Source: an uncultured Peptococcaceae bacterium | GTDB lineage: Bacteria; Bacillota; Peptococcia; Peptococcales; Peptococcaceae | Length of the DNA stretch: 64,000 nt | Assembly: GCA_937976375.1 (NCBI GenBank) | Contig: CALJRU010000061.1 | Coordinates: 44,250-108,249 of the forward strand | Direction of reading: 5' to 3' | Shown here: positions 1 through 8,862 of the stretch, in pieces | How the letters are laid out: every line of letters begins with the position of its first letter | Numbering within the stretch: the stretch's first letter is position 1 | Translations under genes and position numbers: made by a program | The notes under the pieces: generated by a model | Databases searched by the model: none | Told to the model about the DNA's origin: nothing | What the model saw: the letters and a program-made list of their open reading frames with translations, nothing else

Positions 1-827
1 GCATTGGCTGCATCGCCGCCCGATTTTAAGAGCGCTGCGTACAGCAAATCACGAACAGTGACCGTCTCGCCTTTTTGCAAACCGCTCTGTGAGGCGCTTT
101 CTTCTTCAAGGCCTTCAAAAGCTTCTTCAGGCATCTTCACTTCACGATCTAAGTCGTCGTTGTTTTTGATGGCCACATAGACCGTCATCATTTTTACGAG
201 ACTGGCCGGCGCACGCTGCGCGTCCGCATCTTTTTCGTAAAGCACATCACCATTGTCGGCGTTGATGAGAATGGCCGAATCGCTGTTGATGCTCGCATCA
301 AAGCCAGCTTTGTCAGCGTCACTGATCAATGGCTTCGATACAGATTGGGCCACGGTCGCATTGGTCTCCTGTGTGGTAAAGAACTGGTTCTTCACCGTAA
401 CGGCCAAGGCCACACAGGCGACAAGCACCAGCAAAACAGCCAGGATTCTGCCCCAGCGCAGTCTGCGCTTCGGCTTGCGCCGGCGCGGCGGCGCTGAACG
501 CCGAGCACCCTGCTGCGGCGGACGTTTACCGCCTTGCTGCGATGCGCGAGCGCGCTGCTGAGAAGAACGTGCGTTATTGGCAGCTGGCCTGCGTGCAGAA
601 TGCTGTCCTGTGCTGGTACGGCTACTTGACTGCGGCGGTCTTGCCCCTGTGCCTTTATTGGCACGCGAACCGCTCTGTGTTGTGCGTGATGCCGCAGAAC
701 GAGGTGCCTGCGTATGCGATGCTGCACCATTTTGAGGACGTCGCTGCCTCGCCTGTGACGACGCATTCTGCGCCGGACGCTTGCCAGAACCCTTTGGCGC
801 AGCAGGCTTCTTTTTTTGCTGTTTCAA
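1..827 (-). CDS. D-alanyl-D-alanine carboxypeptidase-like protein (S11 family), partial
   Basis: The C-terminus lies beyond the window start. Translation begins at TTG 827, eight bases after AGGAGGTG, and gives 275 residues. Residues 1-125 are a basic, Gln/Ala/Pro/Ser-rich cytoplasmic tail, residues about 126-146 are a membrane segment, and the extracellular S11 domain follows. The SxxK motif with the catalytic serine is S209-L-V-K212. The place of the SxN motif reads SGGDAAN (269-275), so Asn is replaced by Gly. The family trims D-Ala from peptidoglycan stem peptides; a single N-terminal membrane anchor with such a long tail is unusual for it. It follows thrS by about 35 bp on the same strand. 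The family call is firm; activity cannot be judged without the KTG motif. Confidence 0.85.
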   Translation of the reverse strand, partial: MKQQKKKPAAPKGSGKRPAQNASSQARQRRPQNGAASHTQAPRSAASRTTQSGSRANKGTGARPPQSSSRTSTGQHSARRPAANNARSSQQRARASQQGGKRPPQQGARRSAPPRRRKPKRRLRWGRILAVLLVLVACVALAVTVKNQFFTTQETNATVAQSVSKPLISDADKAGFDASINSDSAILINADNGDVLYEKDADAQRAPASLVKMMTVYVAIKNNDDLDREVKMPEEAFEGLEEESASQSGLQKGETVTVRDLLYAALLKSGGDAAN

Positions 828-861
828 TGCAGGCACCTCCTTCCTTGGAATCATTGTTCAA

Positions 862-2772
862 TTACATGCGACGTTCAGCGATTTCTTCCTTCAATGCAGC
901 ACGGAATTCAGCAAAATCTTTCACGCCTTCATCGCCATTCTTATAGGAACGCAGAGAAACCGTGCCGCTTTCTGCTTCCTTGCCGCCAACAACGAGCATG
1001 TAAGGGATTTTCTGAACCGTTGCCTCGCGAATCTTGTAGCCCATCTTTTCGGAACGATGGTCCACCTCCACGCGCACGCCATCGGCTTTCAGCTGTGCAG
1101 CCAATTCATCAGCATAGTCAGCGTTATCAGACGTAATAGGAATGATCTTTGCCTGAACAGGTGCCATCCAGGTTGGGAAGGCGCCTCCGAAATGTTCGGT
1201 CAGAATGCCGATGAAACGTTCAATGCTGCCGAATACCGTGCGGTGAACCATAACTGGACGATGTTTTTCACCGTCTTCACCGATGTAGGTCATGTCAAAC
1301 TTCTCTGGCATCTGGAAGTCGAGCTGAATCGTGCCGCACTGCCAGGTACGACCCAAGCAGTCTTTCAGATGGAAGTCGATCTTAGGACCATAGAAGGCGC
1401 CGTCGCCAGGGTTGACAATGTAGTCTTTGCCAACCGTCTGCAAAGCCGTGCGCAACCCTTCGGTAGCTTTTTCCCACAGCTCATCAGAGCCCATGGAGTC
1501 TTCCGGACGGGTGGACAGCTCTACATGATATTCAAAGCCGAATTTGCTGTAAACGCGGTCCACCAGCTTCATAACGCCAACAACTTCATCGATAATCTGA
1601 TCTTCGCGCATGAAGATGTGTGCATCATCCTGAGTGAAGGCACGCACACGCATGAGGCCGTGGAGAGCGCCGCTGAGTTCGTGACGATGAACGAGGCCCA
1701 ATTCTGCCCAGCGCAGTGGCAGTTCACGATAACTGTGCAGGCTTTCGTTATAAAGCAGGATACCACCAGGGCAGTTCATAGGCTTGATAGCATATGGCTG
1801 TTCGTCGATTTCCGTAAAGTACATATTTTCTTTGTAATGATCCCAGTGGCCGGAACGTTCCCAAAGGGCACGGTTCATGATGAGCGGCGTGCGAATTTCG
1901 GAATAGCCAGCTTTTTCATGTTCTTCACGCCAGAATTTTTCCAGCTCATTGCGCAGGATCATGCCTTTTGGATGGAAGATTGGGAACCCTGGCGCTTCTT
2001 CCACAAAGGAGAAGAGGTCGAGTTCTTTGCCCAGCTTACGATGGTCGCGGCGTTTGGCTTCTTCCAACAGATGCAGGTATTCATCGAGTGCATCCTGTTT
2101 AGGGAAACTCGTGCCATAGATACGCTGCAGCATTTTGTTCTTTTCATCACCGCGCCAGTAAGCACCAGCGATGCTCATCAGCTTGATCGCCTTGATGGCG
2201 CTCGTTTTTGGCAGATGAGGACCTGCGCAAAGATCGACGTAATCGCCATCCTGGTACATGCTGATCGTTTCATCTTCAGGCAGGTCTTCAATCAATTCAA
2301 CCTTGTAGGTTTCGCCGCGGTCGCTGAAGAATTTGAGCGCTTCTTCACGAGACACTTCGCGACGTTCAAAGGCAGCGCCTGCCTTGACGATCTTCTTCAT
2401 TTCCTTTTCAATCTTTTCAAGATCTTCCGGCACAAAGGTGTGTTCGCTGTCGAAGTCATAATAGAAGCCATTTTCAATCGCAGGCCCAATGGCGATCTTC
2501 GTGCCAGGCCACAAACGCTGAACCGCTTCAGCCAGGACGTGGCTGGAAGAATGACGGAACACTTCCTTGCCTTCTTCATCATCAAAGGTCAAAATGGCCA
2601 CTTCTGCGTCCTTGTCGAGTACCGTTGAGAGATCGCAGACTTCGCCATTGACTTTCGCTGCAACAGCCTTTTTTGGCAGGCTGTTGGACAAACTTTTTGC
2701 AATTTCCATTGGTGAAATGGATGCAGCGTCGTAACTCTTGACGCTGCCATCTGGTAACGTGATGTTGATCAT
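862..2772 (-). CDS. thrS: Threonyl-tRNA synthetase
   Basis: 636 residues, usual length. It charges tRNA-Thr in the cytoplasm. The N-terminal TGS domain (about 1-62) is followed by the editing domain with an HxxxH motif (HSSSHVLAEAV), the class II catalytic core (NCPGG segment, RTAL, and a histidine-rich pocket), and the C-terminal anticodon-binding domain. The ATG at 2772 is chosen over upstream in-frame codons because GAGGAG lies five bases before it and the upstream codons lie inside the T-box leader. Expression is very probably controlled by uncharged tRNA-Thr through that leader. Confidence 0.97.
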   Translation of the reverse strand: MINITLPDGSVKSYDAASISPMEIAKSLSNSLPKKAVAAKVNGEVCDLSTVLDKDAEVAILTFDDEEGKEVFRHSSSHVLAEAVQRLWPGTKIAIGPAIENGFYYDFDSEHTFVPEDLEKIEKEMKKIVKAGAAFERREVSREEALKFFSDRGETYKVELIEDLPEDETISMYQDGDYVDLCAGPHLPKTSAIKAIKLMSIAGAYWRGDEKNKMLQRIYGTSFPKQDALDEYLHLLEEAKRRDHRKLGKELDLFSFVEEAPGFPIFHPKGMILRNELEKFWREEHEKAGYSEIRTPLIMNRALWERSGHWDHYKENMYFTEIDEQPYAIKPMNCPGGILLYNESLHSYRELPLRWAELGLVHRHELSGALHGLMRVRAFTQDDAHIFMREDQIIDEVVGVMKLVDRVYSKFGFEYHVELSTRPEDSMGSDELWEKATEGLRTALQTVGKDYIVNPGDGAFYGPKIDFHLKDCLGRTWQCGTIQLDFQMPEKFDMTYIGEDGEKHRPVMVHRTVFGSIERFIGILTEHFGGAFPTWMAPVQAKIIPITSDNADYADELAAQLKADGVRVEVDHRSEKMGYKIREATVQKIPYMLVVGGKEAESGTVSLRSYKNGDEGVKDFAEFRAALKEEIAERRM

Positions 2773-2785
2773 TTTTATCTCCTCT

Positions 2786-3039
2786 TTCAAAAATACAAAA
2801 GGCGCTCTCATCCCAAAAGGGACGAGAGCGCCGAACATTCCCGTGGTTCCACCCAGATTGACCAGCGGCAAGCCGCCAGCCCACTTTCTGCCGTTAACGG
2901 TGGCTGCCGTCGTCAGTTCATCCCGACGCTGCTTGGAGGTGGTAGACGTTATGCGCTGCATGAGCGGTTCTCAGCCAAGGCCGCCCTCTCTGTGATGCAG
3001 AGGATGCCAACGTCCTCCTCGTCATCGCATTTCTTATGA
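2786..3039 (-). promoter_or_regulatory. T-box riboswitch of thrS, threonine specifier ACC
   Basis: Read on the minus strand. The conserved T-box GGGTGGAACCACGGG lies at 2854-2840. It is followed by a terminator hairpin (GGCGCTCTC arm, 2832-2801) with a U-rich run at 2800-2788. In Stem I the strands GACGTT (3014-3009) and AACGTC (2950-2945) pair, as do GGAGG and CCTCC; between them the specifier loop reads TACCA, giving the threonine codon ACC at 2943-2941. Binding of uncharged tRNA-Thr to the T-box would favour the antiterminator and thrS transcription. The specifier matches the gene it controls. Confidence 0.93.
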
Positions 3040-3045
3040 TTACTC

Positions 3046-3074
3046 ATTGTAGCGCGTGCAGCCGCCAGCGTCAA
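3046..3074 (-). promoter_or_regulatory. Promoter of the thrS T-box transcript
   Basis: TTGACG (3074-3069), a 17-bp spacer and TACAAT (3051-3046) form a good sigma-A type promoter on the minus strand. Transcription would start near 3039, just before Stem I of the T-box. The stretch 3075-3174 beyond it holds nothing I recognise. Confidence 0.8.
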
Positions 3075-3174
3075 GTGTTCACCGCTATAAAATCCCATCG
3101 TCTCCAGTATAAATTTCTCTAAAATAGGAATTAATTGCAGAATAGTAAATATGAATTTTAGGTAACGGTCTCCT

Positions 3175-3855
3175 CTATGAATCTAGAATTTCTGATCTTG
3201 TTAATCTTGCTCCTGAAATATATTTTACAGCAGCAACAATCTGTACAATAAATAGTATCACCGGTATACCTAATACAGTCATGATAAAAAGAAAGGCCGT
3301 AAACGTAAATGCTACCATCGTTAGAATTGTTGCCCCTAGATATATTAAAGGAAGAACAATTTGTATTCTATTTTTGCTGTCGTTCATTCGATATATTACA
3401 AATCCTAAAATACAAATCAACACAACACAGCACAATTCAATATAAAAATTGGTAGGAGAAGTAATATCCGTAGAATGACTCTCGCCAACAACATACTCTA
3501 TTTCATACCCAGCACTTTTGAATTTATTTACTTGATCTAAGTCAATAAAATGACTCTCTTCACTATACATTGGTGTCCTTTCTCCATTGAATGGATTTAC
3601 ATAAGTAGTCTGATACGTATCTTTTGTTGCGTAAGCATGTACTCCCCCTAGAACCAAGAAAATATAAGCAAATAAAATTACCCAAGCTACTGTTGCAACA
3701 GAATTTAAAATCATCCCTGTTGATGTCTTCTCTCGACCATTTCGTGCATAATCTTTTCTTCTTTTTTTCCTTTCTAAAGTGTATCCGCAATTTGGACAGA
3801 AATCTGCCTGATCAGAGATTTCTTTTTCACATTCAGGACATTTTATTAACGCCAT
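3175..3855 (-). CDS. Zinc-ribbon membrane protein of unknown function
   Basis: 226 residues. The N-terminus is a zinc ribbon (CPECEKEI...CPNCGY, Cys pairs near residues 6-9 and 21-24), followed by a basic linker. One membrane segment lies at about 48-70, an extracytoplasmic stretch follows, and two or three further hydrophobic segments lie toward the C-terminus. I do not recognise a functional family beyond zinc-ribbon domain membrane proteins. The gene is visibly richer in A+T than its neighbours, with many AAA/ATA/TTT codons, which suggests recent acquisition. It is divergent from the XRE regulator at 3989 and shares a short intergenic region with it, so that regulator may control it. Confidence 0.75.
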   Translation of the reverse strand: MALIKCPECEKEISDQADFCPNCGYTLERKKRRKDYARNGREKTSTGMILNSVATVAWVILFAYIFLVLGGVHAYATKDTYQTTYVNPFNGERTPMYSEESHFIDLDQVNKFKSAGYEIEYVVGESHSTDITSPTNFYIELCCVVLICILGFVIYRMNDSKNRIQIVLPLIYLGATILTMVAFTFTAFLFIMTVLGIPVILFIVQIVAAVKYISGARLTRSEILDS

Positions 3856-3893
3856 TACTTTTCACTCCCTTGTATTTCTTACACACTTTATTA

Positions 3894-3965
3894 TGACCAG
3901 TATCACGGTCAATTCTTAAATAAATTCTATCATACCATAAGATTGCTTGCAACCAATACTGGTCA
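3894..3965. promoter_or_regulatory. Inverted repeat and promoter between divergent genes
   Basis: TGACCAGTAT (3894-3903) and ATACTGGTCA (3956-3965) are a perfect 10-bp inverted repeat. Between them on the minus strand lies a likely promoter of the zinc-ribbon gene: TTGGTT (3956-3951), 16 bp, TATGAT (3934-3929). One arm abuts the -35 box and the other lies downstream of the expected start site. This fits a looping operator for the adjacent XRE regulator, but that role is inference. Confidence 0.5.
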
Positions 3966-3988
3966 AATATGACAAGTGGAGTGATATT

Positions 3989-4234
3989 ATGGATGAGCAG
4001 AAAATACAGCGTGATCGTTATATGGGAATGAACCTGCGCAGGCTGCGGCTAAATGCGGGACTGTCACAGGAAAAGCTCTGTGCGGAATTGCAGCTTCGAG
4101 GCTGCGACATTGGCCGCACGACATACGCAAAATATGAATCCGGCGAATTGAATATTCGTGCCAGTGTGATTATTGAGCTACGCAAATTCTATAATTGCAG
4201 CTATGATGAGTTCTTTTCCGGTTTAGACAAATAA
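3989..4234 (+). CDS. Small XRE-family DNA-binding regulator
   Basis: 81 residues made up almost entirely of a helix-turn-helix of the Cro/CI type. The N-terminal helices contain MNLRRLRLNAGLSQEKL, followed by the recognition region around GRTTYAKYESGELNIRASV. The ATG at 3989 is preceded by GTGGAGTG, a fair ribosome site; a longer reading from 3947 would run through the intergenic operator region and is less likely. The divergent zinc-ribbon membrane gene is the probable target. Base composition is less AT-rich than its partner. Confidence 0.85.
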   Translation: MDEQKIQRDRYMGMNLRRLRLNAGLSQEKLCAELQLRGCDIGRTTYAKYESGELNIRASVIIELRKFYNCSYDEFFSGLDK

Positions 4235-4279
4235 CAAGAAACGGTAGTCTCTCATTAGAGAGGCTACCGTTTCTTGTTT
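4233..4279. terminator. Bidirectional intrinsic terminator
   Basis: A roughly 20-bp stem (AACAAGAAACGGTAGTCTCT pairing with its near-exact complement, one G.U) with loop ATTA begins at the stop codon of the XRE gene. T-rich runs lie on either side, so it can serve both the XRE gene and the facing ClC gene. Confidence 0.8.
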
Positions 4280-4306
4280 CGAAAGTTTTTTCTTTATTAC
4301 ATCAGC

Positions 4307-5581
4307 TTAAACTTCACGACTTCGCCAACGAGTGAGCCATTGTGACAACTTCGCAGAAATAAACGCTGCTACGACGATTGGCAAGATATACGTGATTGGG
4401 AAGCAGAGCAGGAGCACAGCAGCAACCGTCACTGGTTTCTGCGAAATGAAGCCATACATGGCCGCCAGCACCAGCGCCACTGCAAAGCCGCCATCCAGCA
4501 TAGCATTGCCGTCAGACATATTCACTGCCAGTGCAAACGCATAGCCAGCCGCCGCGCCCATATAGATGATTGGAAAAATGTTCCCGCCGCGCCAGCCAAA
4601 ATTGATGCACAGCGTCGACACCATCCCTTTCAGCAGCGCAATGCCAAACAAAGCGCCCGCCGAATAACCATTCCAAGTGGTGAGCAGTTCATGCAGCCCG
4701 CTTTCACCGGAAAACATTGTTTCCGGCACAAAATGCCCGACAAGCCCGAGAAGTGCACCAGCGATCACAGCAGCCACAATCGGATACTTTTCCAGGCACT
4801 CGGCAAATGTTGCCGTCACATCATCAAAAACCGCATAGAGCAGCGCCATCACAATTCCCATCAGAATAAGTGCCAGCGACCATTTCCACTGTGTCCAGCC
4901 AATGGCATGATACCAGGAAAAACGCGGCAGTCCTTCACTAGGAACGCCAAATGGCGCAAGAAGTACTAAGGCGCCAAAAATGCCAACCACGCCCATGCCA
5001 TAAAGGAAGATGCGCGCTTTCTTTGACAACAATTTGTCTCGATAGTGTTCACTTGCATCGTCTGGTTCCACCGCTTCAGCAATCCCAAACAATGGCGCGC
5101 CAAAAATGGCGCCCAATATCGCAACAATCCCTGTCTCTGCCATGGCTTCCACCTGCACGCCACGCACCTTGATGTTGCGGCTGACAACCGTCCACAGTGC
5201 TGCGATCAGCCCTGCAAGCCCTGCTTCCGGCCCAACGGCACCACCAAAAATGATCGGCAGCAAAAATGCCACCACGAGCAGCCATATCCGACGTCCAGCA
5301 TAGCCGCCTTCCGCCTTCACCGTCGCCATCACCTGATGCATGGTTTCCGGCACCGCGCCATAATGTTTCTGAATCAACCCGATCACCACACCTGCCAGCA
5401 TACAAACGAGCATCGGATAAAGAACACTGTCACCAAAGGCCAGCTGTGCCGGCGCGATTTCCCAGATCAAAGCAATGCCGAAATGCATAAGCTGCAGCAC
5501 CACCCAAAGGATGACGCCTGAAAGCGCACCCAAAAGCAACGAAAAAATTCCTAGCAGCAAATATTCCGTTTTGGTCTTCAT
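4307..5581 (-). CDS. ClC-family chloride channel/transporter-like membrane protein
   Basis: 424 residues with about ten hydrophobic helices. The segment GGAVGPEAGLAGLIAAL (near residue 120) matches the helix-N-terminus ion-binding loop of ClC proteins (GxxGPE), and GWRGGNIFPIIYMGA in the second half matches the GxFxP-type selectivity motif. It should move chloride or a similar anion across the cytoplasmic membrane. The start at 5581 follows AAAGGAGG by eight bases. No C-terminal CBS domains are present. It is a monocistronic gene flanked by terminators. Whether it is a channel or proton antiporter cannot be told here. Confidence 0.85.
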   Translation of the reverse strand: MKTKTEYLLLGIFSLLLGALSGVILWVVLQLMHFGIALIWEIAPAQLAFGDSVLYPMLVCMLAGVVIGLIQKHYGAVPETMHQVMATVKAEGGYAGRRIWLLVVAFLLPIIFGGAVGPEAGLAGLIAALWTVVSRNIKVRGVQVEAMAETGIVAILGAIFGAPLFGIAEAVEPDDASEHYRDKLLSKKARIFLYGMGVVGIFGALVLLAPFGVPSEGLPRFSWYHAIGWTQWKWSLALILMGIVMALLYAVFDDVTATFAECLEKYPIVAAVIAGALLGLVGHFVPETMFSGESGLHELLTTWNGYSAGALFGIALLKGMVSTLCINFGWRGGNIFPIIYMGAAAGYAFALAVNMSDGNAMLDGGFAVALVLAAMYGFISQKPVTVAAVLLLCFPITYILPIVVAAFISAKLSQWLTRWRSREV

Positions 5582-5661
5582 GAATGTGCTGCCTCCTTTC
5601 ATCTTCATTCATTATAAGAAGCGTGGTGCTCTGGTGCAATGCACAATTTCACCATAAGCAC

Positions 5662-5714
5662 AAAAAAACGCTCAACGATCCAGCGATAAACGTGGAGCGT
5701 CGAGCGTTCTTTTT
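5662..5714 (-). terminator. Terminator of the aminotransferase gene
   Basis: On the minus strand AACGCTCgACG pairs with CGTtGAGCGTT and is followed by seven Ts. It lies 12 bp after the stop codon of the aminotransferase gene. Confidence 0.85.
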
Positions 5715-5725
5715 AATCCTAAAAA

Positions 5726-6973
5726 TTACTTGACGACTTCGTCATAAGCAGCTTTGAATTTTCCTGCCATGCCAATGATCTTCGCATCATCGATGGCACA
5801 GATGGCAATACGCAAACCATTGCCAAGCGGAACAACGAAAATATTCTGAGCAGCAAGCTTGTCAAAGATGGCAACTGCCTGTTCATGGGTTGGGGTTGGC
5901 ACATAGATGAAGAACCCACTCTTGTATGGGCAGGTTGGCAGCCCTGCTTCAGCAGCTTCGCTCATGAAGATATCTGCACGATGCTGCAGGCTGGCTGCAA
6001 ATTCATCCTGTTCCTTACGGAATGCAGCGCGGCGTTCTGGATCGGTGTTCAACAGCGTTACCGCTTCCATTGCTGGGCGGCTGCCGTTGGACCAGGTTGC
6101 ACGCGCAGAAGCACCATTGGCACGTTCAAATTCGTCGCAAACTTCCTGACTCTGCGCAATGCAGAACATCAGGCCGAGACGATAGCCATAGAGGGTATAG
6201 CCCTTTGAGGTGCTGGCGCAAACGATAACCAGGAAGTTTTCAGGCAGATTGGTAAAGAATTCAAAGAAGTCGCGGCCGTGTTCGCCAGCATAGTCGATGT
6301 AGGCAGTATCAACCATGAGAATGACATTGTTTTTGCCATTTTCAGCGATGGTCTTCAAGTTTGCAATCAATTCTTTCCATTCATCGTCGCTGACAGCGAG
6401 GCCGGTTGGATTGTGAGCAGGTGTGTTCAACAGCAAAAGCACGTTGGTCTGCTGTTCTGCCACTTCCTTGCATGCTGCTTCGCACGCTGCCACATCAAAA
6501 TGACCATCTGGGGTGAAGGTGTTGAAGGTTTTGATGTCGCGGCCGACTTCAGTCAGCATGCTGCGATAGTTGCCCCAGTAATAGCTGGTGGTGATGGCTA
6601 CTTCGCCTGGATTCAAATAGTTAAAGAAGCTGTTATGCAGCGCACCAGTACCGCCAGGGGTGGCGATGCCAGCAGTATAAGTATTCGCTGGACGATGGTC
6701 GCGCAGAACGCTTTCCGTCATAGCTTCGATGTAGCTAGGCAGGCCGTTGATTGGCGCATAGTTGGCACCTTCGTCAAAAGGAATGGCGGCGAGGGCCTCC
6801 TGTACGGTATTCATTGTTTTCAGGCTGCCATCAGCGTTTAAGAATGCACCGATGGTCGCATTGGTAATATTTTCTTTGCCAACTTCTTTGGCACGAGCGG
6901 TTGCCTGTGCGGAATAAGCGAAGATGACGTCTGGGCCGCCCTTACCTTGGGCGTGTTTGGCTAATAATGACAT
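5726..6973 (-). CDS. Class I/II pyridoxal-phosphate aminotransferase
   Basis: 415 residues, usual length for fold-type I aminotransferases. The PLP lysine lies in STSKGYTLYGYRLG, which also carries the phosphate-binding arginine; N and D residues of the cofactor pocket appear in NTPAHNPTG and VDTAYIDY. The general reaction is amino-group transfer between an amino acid and a 2-oxo acid; the aromatic/aspartate-like motif set does not fix the substrate. The start at 6973 has TGGAGG eight bases before it; the in-frame region further upstream overlaps the promoter. It is transcribed alone and divergently from trpS. Confidence 0.88.
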   Translation of the reverse strand: MSLLAKHAQGKGGPDVIFAYSAQATARAKEVGKENITNATIGAFLNADGSLKTMNTVQEALAAIPFDEGANYAPINGLPSYIEAMTESVLRDHRPANTYTAGIATPGGTGALHNSFFNYLNPGEVAITTSYYWGNYRSMLTEVGRDIKTFNTFTPDGHFDVAACEAACKEVAEQQTNVLLLLNTPAHNPTGLAVSDDEWKELIANLKTIAENGKNNVILMVDTAYIDYAGEHGRDFFEFFTNLPENFLVIVCASTSKGYTLYGYRLGLMFCIAQSQEVCDEFERANGASARATWSNGSRPAMEAVTLLNTDPERRAAFRKEQDEFAASLQHRADIFMSEAAEAGLPTCPYKSGFFIYVPTPTHEQAVAIFDKLAAQNIFVVPLGNGLRIAICAIDDAKIIGMAGKFKAAYDEVVK

Positions 6974-7009
6974 GAACCATTCCTCCAATGTATTTTTATT
7001 CTGCAAAAT

Positions 7010-7038
7010 AGTATAAATTATCTCTGCGCGTAAATCAA
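7010..7038 (-). promoter_or_regulatory. Promoter of the aminotransferase gene
   Basis: TTGATT (7038-7033), 17-bp spacer, TATACT (7015-7010) on the minus strand, about 30 bp before the chosen start codon. Confidence 0.7.
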
Positions 7039-7089
7039 GAGCACCACCGACGAGCAAAGCCGTTTTTTTGCCGGAAACGGCGCTATTGT

Positions 7090-7118
7090 TTGACATTACA
7101 CGAAATAGATTTTATACT
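7090..7118 (+). promoter_or_regulatory. Promoter of trpS-tmk
   Basis: Consensus TTGACA (7090-7095), exactly 17 bp, TATACT (7113-7118). No T-box or other leader fits between it and the trpS ribosome site. Confidence 0.85.
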
Positions 7119-7174
7119 TTATATTGATTACATGTAAAAATGACGCAACCCTGCGATACAAAAGGAGTAAACGT

Positions 7175-8185
7175 ATGACAATGAAACGTATTTTAACCGG
7201 CGACCGTCCTACCGGCCGTCTGCATATCGGCCATTATGTGGGCAGTCTTTCCAACCGTGTGAAATTACAGCACGAATACGACACCTTTATTGAAATCGCC
7301 GACATTCAGGCGTTGACCACCCATTTTGAACGTCCAGAACTGATCAGCGACAGCATCATGCAGGTCGCCATCGACAACCTGTCCGTCGGTCTCGACCCAG
7401 AAAAAACCACGCTCTTCCTGCAGAGCCAGATTCCATCCATTGCAGAGCTGACCATTTTCTATTCCATGTTCGTCACCATGAACGTGCTGCGTCACAACCC
7501 AACGGTTAAGACCGAAGCTGCGCAGTATGGCTATGACGATATGACCTATGGCTTCATCGGCTATCCTGTCAGCCAGGCTGCAGACATCACTTTCTGCAAC
7601 GCCGACCTCGTTCCTGTCGGTGAAGACCAGAAACCTCATCTGGAATTGGCACGCAAGCTGGTGCGCCGCTTCAACGATCTTTACTGCCCAGATGCACCAC
7701 TGCTCAAAGAACCAGAAATCAAGCTCAGCGAATTTCCACGCCTGGCCGGTCTCGACGGCAACGCCAAAATGGGCAAAAGCCTCGGCAACGCCATCTATCT
7801 TTCTGACACACCAGAAACCGTCAAGGAAAAAGTCAGCAAAGCCGTCACCGACCCTAGCCGCATTCGCGCCACCGATCCTGGGCATCCAGACATCTGCGTG
7901 GTCAACAAGTACCACGCTGTCTTCACACCAGAAGAACATGACGACATCTGTGAACGCTGCAAAGCAGGCACCATCGGCTGCGTTGCCTGCAAAAAGCGCC
8001 TGACCCAGAGCCTCAACGATCTGCTCGATCCATTCCGTGAACGCCGCGCTTATTATGAAGCCCATCTCGATGACGTCCGTGACATCATCCGCAAGGGCAA
8101 TGCTCACGCCAATGCCATCGGCAATGAAAACATCGCCAAGGTGAAAGAAGCCATGCACCTCAATCTGGGAGGCGTAAAAGCATGA
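7175..8185 (+). CDS. trpS: Tryptophanyl-tRNA synthetase
   Basis: 336 residues. It is a class I synthetase that charges tRNA-Trp in the cytoplasm. The HIGH motif is LHIGHYVGSL near residue 19 and the KMSKS loop is AKMGKSLGNA near residue 195. A CxxC...CxxC-like cluster (CERCKAGTIGCVACKK) near residue 260 is a plausible metal-binding insert, as known in some bacterial TrpRS. The ATG at 7175 follows AAAGGAG by eight bases. Unlike thrS, it has no T-box. It overlaps tmk by four bases (ATGA). Confidence 0.96.
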   Translation: MTMKRILTGDRPTGRLHIGHYVGSLSNRVKLQHEYDTFIEIADIQALTTHFERPELISDSIMQVAIDNLSVGLDPEKTTLFLQSQIPSIAELTIFYSMFVTMNVLRHNPTVKTEAAQYGYDDMTYGFIGYPVSQAADITFCNADLVPVGEDQKPHLELARKLVRRFNDLYCPDAPLLKEPEIKLSEFPRLAGLDGNAKMGKSLGNAIYLSDTPETVKEKVSKAVTDPSRIRATDPGHPDICVVNKYHAVFTPEEHDDICERCKAGTIGCVACKKRLTQSLNDLLDPFRERRAYYEAHLDDVRDIIRKGNAHANAIGNENIAKVKEAMHLNLGGVKA

Positions 8186-8790
8186 GCGGCAAGCTCATTG
8201 TCCTGGAAGGCATCGACGGCAGCGGCAAAGGCACCCAGCTGGAAATGCTGCGTGCGCGGCTGATCAGTGCTGGCTGCAATGTATGGGTGACGCACGAGCC
8301 CGCCGATAACAAAATCGGCCGCCTCATTCGCGAAAGCCTCAAAGACAGCAGCCAATTTGACGAAGCCACCATTGCCCTGCTCTTCGCCGCCGACCGCCTG
8401 GAGCACATCCGCGAAATGAAGAAACATATCGCCGCTGGCGACATCGTGCTTTGCGACCGTTATGTGCTCTCCTCTCTGGCCTACAACAGCCAGTCACTGA
8501 CGTTGGAATGGATTTTGGCCCTCAACCAGGAAGCCGACAAGCGCCTGCACCCAGACCTCACACTCTATTTCGATCTCGACGCGCAAACCGCCATGGCACG
8601 CATTGGTGCCCGCGGCGATGACCACGAACGTTACGAAACCCAGCGTCAGCTCTATCAGGTGCGTGACATGTACCGTATGCTCGCTGATGTGCGTCATGGT
8701 GACAATGTCACCACCATCGACGCCAGCCAAGCGCCCGACCAGGTTTTTCAAGACAGTTGGACAGCCGTACAGCAGGTACTCCATGTATAA
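8182..8790 (+). CDS. tmk: Thymidylate kinase
   Basis: 202 residues, usual size. It phosphorylates dTMP to dTDP with ATP. The P-loop is GIDGSGKGTQ (residues 10-19); the DR(Y/H) segment DRYVLSSLAY and a LID-like region with basic residues follow. The start codon overlaps the trpS stop (ATGA), so translation is probably coupled. The operon ends at the hairpin at 8803-8843. Confidence 0.95.
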   Translation: MSGKLIVLEGIDGSGKGTQLEMLRARLISAGCNVWVTHEPADNKIGRLIRESLKDSSQFDEATIALLFAADRLEHIREMKKHIAAGDIVLCDRYVLSSLAYNSQSLTLEWILALNQEADKRLHPDLTLYFDLDAQTAMARIGARGDDHERYETQRQLYQVRDMYRMLADVRHGDNVTTIDASQAPDQVFQDSWTAVQQVLHV

Positions 8791-8802
8791 AAACAACATG
8801 AT

Positions 8803-8843
8803 AAAAAGACGTCCTCGCAAAAAAATGCGAGGGCGTCTTTTTT
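8803..8843. terminator. Intrinsic terminator between tmk and rplI
   Basis: AAAGACGTCCTCGCA and TGCGAGGGCGTCTTT form the stem, with A-rich and T-rich flanks. It can stop tmk reading right and rplI reading left. Confidence 0.85.
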
Positions 8844-8862
8844 ATGCCATTTGAAAGCTGAA

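Noticed and set aside
781..2628. Long open frame on the plus strand opposite thrS
   Set aside because: It is the antisense reading of thrS, has no recognisable domains, and the thrS product is unambiguous.
7057..7081. Short inverted repeat GCCGTTT/AAACGGC upstream of the aminotransferase
   Set aside because: It lies upstream of both divergent promoters, where no transcript is expected to end; stem too short to call a regulatory site.
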